Origin: Azadirachta indica
Lineage: Eukaryota; Streptophyta; Magnoliopsida; Sapindales; Meliaceae
Direction: 5' to 3'
Length of the DNA: 64,000 nucleotides
Assembly: GCA_022749755.1 (NCBI GenBank)
Contig: CM040446.1
Location: 2,844,966-2,908,965, forward strand
The translations under genes and the position numbers were made by a program. Each line of letters starts with the position of its first letter. Positions within the stretch are counted from its first letter, which is position 1. The notes below the pieces were generated by a model. The model made no database searches. It was not told where the DNA came from and saw only the letters and a program-made list of their open reading frames with translations. Below are positions 58,666-64,000 of the stretch, piece by piece.

Positions 58666-61600
58666 ATGAAATTTCTAAGCATTGTGGGCAATTCCTTTGG
58701 TTGTTCGGCTTCTGGGGAGCGTTTAGTTTCAGCTGCAAGAGATGGTGATCTTCTAGAGGCCAAGGCTTTATTGGAATACAATCCAAGACTAGTGAGATAT
58801 TCCACTTTTGGTGTTCGAAATTCACCTCTCCACTATTCTGCAGCTCAGGGCCACCACGAGGTATTCAGTATTTTGTCTAAGCTAAAAAATGTTGTCTTTA
58901 ATAATTAATTGCGTTTTCTGAATTATAAGTTTATAATTCATTATGGCATTGATTTGTTTTCCTTTCCTGTCTTTAGATAGTTTCTCTCTTGATCGAGTCT
59001 GGTGTCGATATTAATCTCAGAAATTATCGTGGTCAGGTATAGTAAGATTTTTTTTCTATGGAATTTTGTTTATTCTGATCAAAATCAGTTTATCATTTCC
59101 ATCAATAGTTGAGAATTGTGTGTTATCATGTTGGTGAACAGACTGCTTTGATGCAAGCGTGTCAACATGGTCACTGGGAAGTTGTTCTGACCTTGATTCT
59201 TTATAAAGCCAATGTACGACATTTACAATTGACTCAGTTTTTGTAGAATTGTTAATCGTGATAGTTATAATGATTTCCAGATAAGATTATGACAAGTTTC
59301 TGAAAATTGCGTTTCAGATTCACAGAGCAGATTATCTGAATGGGGGTACTGCCCTCCACTTGGCTGCTTTAAATGGCCACTCTCGATGTATCCGGCTACT
59401 TCTTGCAGATTATATTCCTAGCATTCCCAATCTCCGGAGCAGGTTAAAGAAAAAGGCAAATAAGGATGAATTCATATCAGAATTTGATGAAAGGTATCTT
59501 CATCTTAAAGACCTCTTTCAGGGTGATTTTCTTGTGTTTTGGTTTGATTTATTTTTCTGTCATTTTGCTCGCACCAGTGCTCTCCATGAGGTAATTAATA
59601 GACCTGCTGATGGAGGCATAACTGCTCTGCACATGGCAGCTCTGAATGGACATGTTGAAAGTGTGCAATTACTCTTGGACTTAGGAGCTTCTGTTTCTGA
59701 GGTCACTGTGGAAGATGGAACTACCATTGATCTGATTGGTAATTCCTTTGGGTTCTGCCTTAATAAGTAATGGTATTTTTCCAATAATCTCTTAGCAAAT
59801 GCACTGCTTTTATTGGTCAGCATTGGAATTAGCTTTGTAATTGAATATTTTTTCCTGAATTTCTGTTCTTGGTCCTCCGCTCCCTCTCCATTCTCTTCCC
59901 TTCATTCCTCTTTGACAGATAAAGCTTCAGGTTCTAAACTTTTATGGTTGTTAATTCTTTACTTCAGTGTTCTATGCCACATCTATCTCTGTACATGAGC
60001 AAATTCACTGCCATAGATATGCTTCTTCCAGATTAGGTACTAGCCAAAGAAAACCAAATTTCCTCAAGTCTCTTGGTCATTCTTACCTTTCTGCCTCTTC
60101 TACCCTGTCACTCAATAGTGAGTGAGTCTCCTCCTGCAGAAGTGATTTTGCCGTTAATTTTCATCTGTAGTGCTTCATTGTCGGAGCGTTAAATTTGACC
60201 AATCAGTTTTAAATTTAACTTGAATTGTTATTAGCATTGTTTAAGGCTATTGGGGTTGTAAACATTTGACAGGTTCACTGATCTGATATCCCTTTCATGG
60301 AAACTGTTAGGTATCTGCCTTTTTGCCATCGAGAAATCAATTGTTTATAGTTGTTGTGATTTTGTCTGTTAAATTCAATAGTTGACTTCTTTTTTAACAA
60401 GGGAATACACTAATGACTTTTTGCTCTAAGATGTATCCAAATCCAACACTTCCAAAAGCTTCTTAGCTTCCATAGTGTTTTATCCACTTTACTGTTACAT
60501 TCTTTATGATAATGCATGTCTGTTGTCAAATCAGGTGCTGGAAGCACACCCCTTCATTATGCTGCATGTGGTGGAAATGTACAATGCTCTCAAGTATGTT
60601 TATTTGACTAATATCCAGATTTTTGTTTTGCTGTTGTATTATGCTGAAGTTTTACAATCTCTGCCTGCACTATGGTTCAGATTTTGATTGCAATGGGTGC
60701 CAGTCTGACTGCTGAAAATGCAAATGGGTATGAATTTCATGTATCTTCTGTTCCTCTAATATTTAAAATGTATTATTTCTATGCTGTATATTTTGCTTGA
60801 CTTGTTTTGTGTTTCATTGGACTTTCCTGTATCACTTTTTTCCTTCTTTATGAATCTTTTTTTGCAATTAGCATAGTATTGTGTGTTTGTGTATGTGAGG
60901 AAAAGGGGGAAGTGGTGAGGTCTATATTCTAGAGACTTTTGAACTTCTTGAGGATTAACTCCAGCCTAAATTGTACACGCTGGAAGGACACCATCCTCAC
61001 CCCCAAACCGCTCCTTCCAGTTGGTACCACTGAGAGCTAACAGTTAAAATCCTGCTTGTTTAATGGAAGTGAATAAAATAGGAGGCACGATGAAGAACAC
61101 TCAAGGGTACTGTGAGCTAGTCCTCATTAAGATTATATTGAAGCATGTGATGAAATCAACCCCAAACTTGAACAAGTTCATTCTATTATTATATATCTTA
61201 TTCTAAATAGTGAATGTTATGATGAGCTCATAGTCCTGAGTTTGTATTTGTGGGGGCCTAGATCAACACTTGTATCATCTAAGAAAACAGAAAATGGTGA
61301 TGATTTGTGACTGTTTCAAACCTTTCATTACATTGAGAAGATGATCCCTGCATCTTGTTACTGAGGTGAATAGTTTACAAGATACCTCTTCTTGGGCTCT
61401 AATACCGTCCCCTGAGATTTGCCCATGCATTCTGCTCCTTCCAACATGGTTGTAAGAGTCATACTAGCTTTATCTGCTTCATAATGGAAATTATTATGTA
61501 ATATTTAACAGTGCTTTAAATGTTAGCTCAAGGGTCTCAAATTATGTGATTCTTGCACTGGGTCTCATGTGTAAATGTTGAATCTCTGACCCTTTGCTTA

Positions 61601-63937
61601 TATGGTTTCAATATTATATTTTTTTGTTTTTTCACTTAGTCAATGGTTGAGGTAACTCCTTGAAAGATCAATTTGGTTGGTCGATTATAGTTGTTTAGCC
61701 CTTATGATCTTAACTAACACAATAAGTAGCAAAATTTCTAATAAAGAAAGCTTAACTTTTCATCTGAGCTTATCTTTTTTCGAGTCAAGGCTTCATGGAA
61801 GTTGCTGTCTAGTAGTGTTACCAGATGCTTTGTGATTTTGACCGTCAATATATCTCTGATGCATAGGGAGGAATAAGATTTAAGAAGCAGAGGATCTTCA
61901 TACCCAAGTCTAATAGTAAATGCTCTTTTGGTATTTAGTTTATCAAATAAAATTTTGCCTGAGATATCAACATGCTGCAAAGGTTTTATTCTAGTTTATT
62001 TTCTATTTTGAAGTCATTTTGATTTGGGAAATTAGAGCTGTGCCTCCTGATCATATAAAAAACAGATGCAAGATACTGTTGGATGAAGATCTGTAGTCTC
62101 ATGATCTTCATGAAGACTCTTTGGAGATAAACCTTTCTTTTTTCCTTTGGATTAAGTATCTTGTTTTCTTATTAATTATGTGTTGATTAAGGTGAAGGTG
62201 TTGATTTCCAGTAATGTTTCTGTTTGTTCTAGATGGACTCCTTTGATGGTTGCTCGTTCGTGGCATAGAACGTGTCTTGAGGACATTCTTAGCACACAGC
62301 CAGAAGACCGACAGGAGATTCTTCCTTCACCATATCTGGCTCTCCCCCTTATGAGCATTGTCAAAATTGCGAGGTGAATGAACTTTGTATTTCTTTTTCC
62401 AACAAATGTTATGCTCATGGCATATAATGTCTGAATTATACTTTTTGCTGAGCAGACTACTATGGTTTTCAACACTTCCTTGACGATTTCATGTGCTTTT
62501 GTTTGCTTAGTGACTCTGGTGCTCTGGCCAAAAGGTTTTGTTAGATGTGTCTCACAAAATTTTGTATCACCTGAATGGGAAATCTGCAAAAGAGAAACCA
62601 CTAAAATTGCTTGGAGGATCCTCTTACTTTCCTGTTCAACAGTTTTGCCATTCATTATCAGATGGTGTCAAATGAGTGGCAACTGTTAGAGACAGTTTAG
62701 GTATCTTATCTATGTATGTTTATATAGAAATCAACATGCCTAATTTGTTGAACTCTGCAGATTTTTTGTACCCTAGAATTGATAATATATGATACTTAAC
62801 ATGTCAAACATCAATAATTTACTCATTAAAATTTACACTGCAGAAATGGAGCAAGTTACTTTGGTAAATTAGGGGTATTTGATTGAATTACTTTGTCAGA
62901 TGTGCTTATTAGTTACATATATTTGGTTCATCCTCTAGTCGTATTGTGTCAAGTAGCTCTATTTCTTTTAGCTTTTCTGTTTACTACAAAATGCTTGCAG
63001 GGAGGCTTTCCATAACATTTGCAGCTTTCCCAAACATAGGTTGCTATTGTTATTTCTACGTTTCAAGTTTTGACCCCATAATCTAAGGAGTATCCTCTTG
63101 CACAATGTGCATCAGCTCTGTGAATTACTGCACGGAAGAAAGTGAAGTTGTCTAGCTTTTCTTCTTGTAGCTTAAAATTTTTATTTGTTATTTTGCCATA
63201 TGCAGAGAATGCGGATGGAGGAATACCGATTCTTTACCCACGTGCAAAGATCCTTGTGTTGTTTGTTTAGAGAGAAAGTGCTCAGTAGCTGCAGAAGGTA
63301 GGTTACCTATAAAAATATAATTATTGTTGACAATTTGAATGTCAGCAATACAATAGGCATGTCTGTGTAAATCCTTTCACAAATTTAGTTGACAAATGAC
63401 ACAATTTCTCACGGTACAGGTTGTGATCACGAGTTCTGTACACAATGTGCTCTATATCTCTGCTCTACAAACAGTTCCTCAACTGTCGCCAAAGGGTCTC
63501 TCGGTTCAATTCCTTGCCCGCTCTGTCGGCATGGCATAGTTTCATTTGAGAAGCTCCCAGGAACACGACCAATTAGGGACATTGCAAGAACAAGTTTGTC
63601 CCTGTCATTTTGCACCTGTTCCGGTAAGGTACAGGATTCAGCTTCACTAACAACAGCACTTTGCAAGCCTGGTTTCCATTGCACCCGAATTTCTCCGCTG
63701 AGTTCTTCTTTCAGAAGCCTAAGTTGCCAGAAGTTCCCATCAATAAAACTCAACTCCAGCCTTTGTATGGGAGCTCCAGAAACTAGCCCGTCTTTAGTTC
63801 CCTGCAGCCGGAACCTACGAAATTCCTTGGTTCGATGCTCAAGATCAAACTTCAGGCGATCAGTTTCAAACACTGAGGGAAGAAGATCATGGTTCTCGGC
63901 ACTCAATCAATATGCAAGTACAGGCAGTGGATGCTAA
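58666..63937 (+). CDS. XBAT32: XBAT32 ankyrin-repeat RING E3 ubiquitin ligase
   Basis: XBAT32 ubiquitinates the ethylene-biosynthesis enzymes ACS4 and ACS7 and promotes lateral root formation in Arabidopsis. Ten coding exons join in frame: 58666-58860, 58977-59036, 59142-59213, 59318-59493, 59578-59738, 60535-60593, 60681-60727, 62233-62373, 63206-63297, 63420-63937. They give 506 aa (Arabidopsis about 508). The start [20 protein letters not shown] matches the family. Ankyrin repeats run from about 15 to 285 ([75 protein letters not shown]). The C3HC4 RING has C321, C324, C336, H338, C341, C344, C367 and C370. The Ser-rich tail ends [20 protein letters not shown], as in XBAT32. Intron 4 is only 84 nt, a multiple of three with no in-frame stop. 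Intron 7 is about 1.5 kb. All key residues are present. Confidence 0.97.
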
Positions 63938-64000
63938 AATTTTTGGGTTTATTTTTTTTTATCTCATTCATTGATCAAAATATATATTTTTTTCCATATT

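Noticed and set aside
62176..62655. 159-codon minus-strand frame over XBAT32 exon 8
   Set aside because: It is antisense to a conserved exon and its downstream intron, with no domain.
63427..63906. 159-codon minus-strand frame over the last XBAT32 exon
   Set aside because: It is an antisense shadow of the RING and Ser-rich tail.
1..64000. Conserved plant miRNA, TAS3 tasiRNA or tRNA genes
   Set aside because: Read by eye for common mature miRNA sequences, the tasiARF motif and tRNA T-loop motifs; none was found. A covariance-model search would be more sensitive.

Overview
This is nuclear DNA of a core eudicot. It is AT-rich, with intron-containing genes whose introns follow GT-AG, long low-complexity intergenic DNA, and proteins close to Arabidopsis counterparts. 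I could not name the species. All splice models were built by hand. They use consensus splice sites, frame continuity across each junction, and similarity to families recognised from memory.

Layout, left to right:
- 1-6.9 kb: AT-rich intergenic DNA with a MITE-like element and a perfect 44-bp inverted repeat.
- 7.2-12.2 kb (+): CER3/WAX2, wax alkane biosynthesis, 11 exons, 631 aa.
- 15.8-19.0 kb (+): an unrecognised 4-exon gene with a duplicated 'DYLKSDSY' motif and a possible uORF.
- 22.6 kb (+): a 79-aa atypical HLH protein with a G-box and a TATA box.
- 30.7 kb (+): an IBH1-LIKE/IBL1-type HLH gene with a leader intron.
- 35.8-37.9 kb (+): a FORKED-LIKE/VAN3-binding-type gene, 8 exons.
- 38.4-38.6 kb (-): a third small HLH protein.
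- 41.2-45.1 kb (-): GPI mannosyltransferase 3 (PIG-B/APTG1), 9 exons.
- 47.1-48.6 kb (-): an ATL RING-H2 E3 ligase, one exon.
- 49-57.5 kb: AT-rich intergenic DNA with an old ~1-kb duplication.
- 58.7-63.9 kb (+): XBAT32, ankyrin-RING E3 ligase, 10 coding exons, 506 aa.

The order XBAT32 - ATL - FORKED-LIKE - IBL-type HLH - unknown - CER3 matches, as I remember it, Arabidopsis At5g57740-At5g57800. The ATL/IBL pair also matches At4g30400/At4g30410. This is therefore an ordinary conserved plant gene neighbourhood, not an operon or a mobile accessory system. PIG-B and the two tiny HLH genes are extra relative to that order.

I found no tRNA, rRNA, CRISPR array or intact transposon. Nothing here is convincingly a new biological system. 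The points most worth checking are the perfect 44-bp inverted repeat at 4.3 kb, the cluster of three non-DNA-binding HLH genes in 16 kb, the unrecognised gene with competing splice acceptors and a uORF, and the frame-preserving 84-nt intron in XBAT32.
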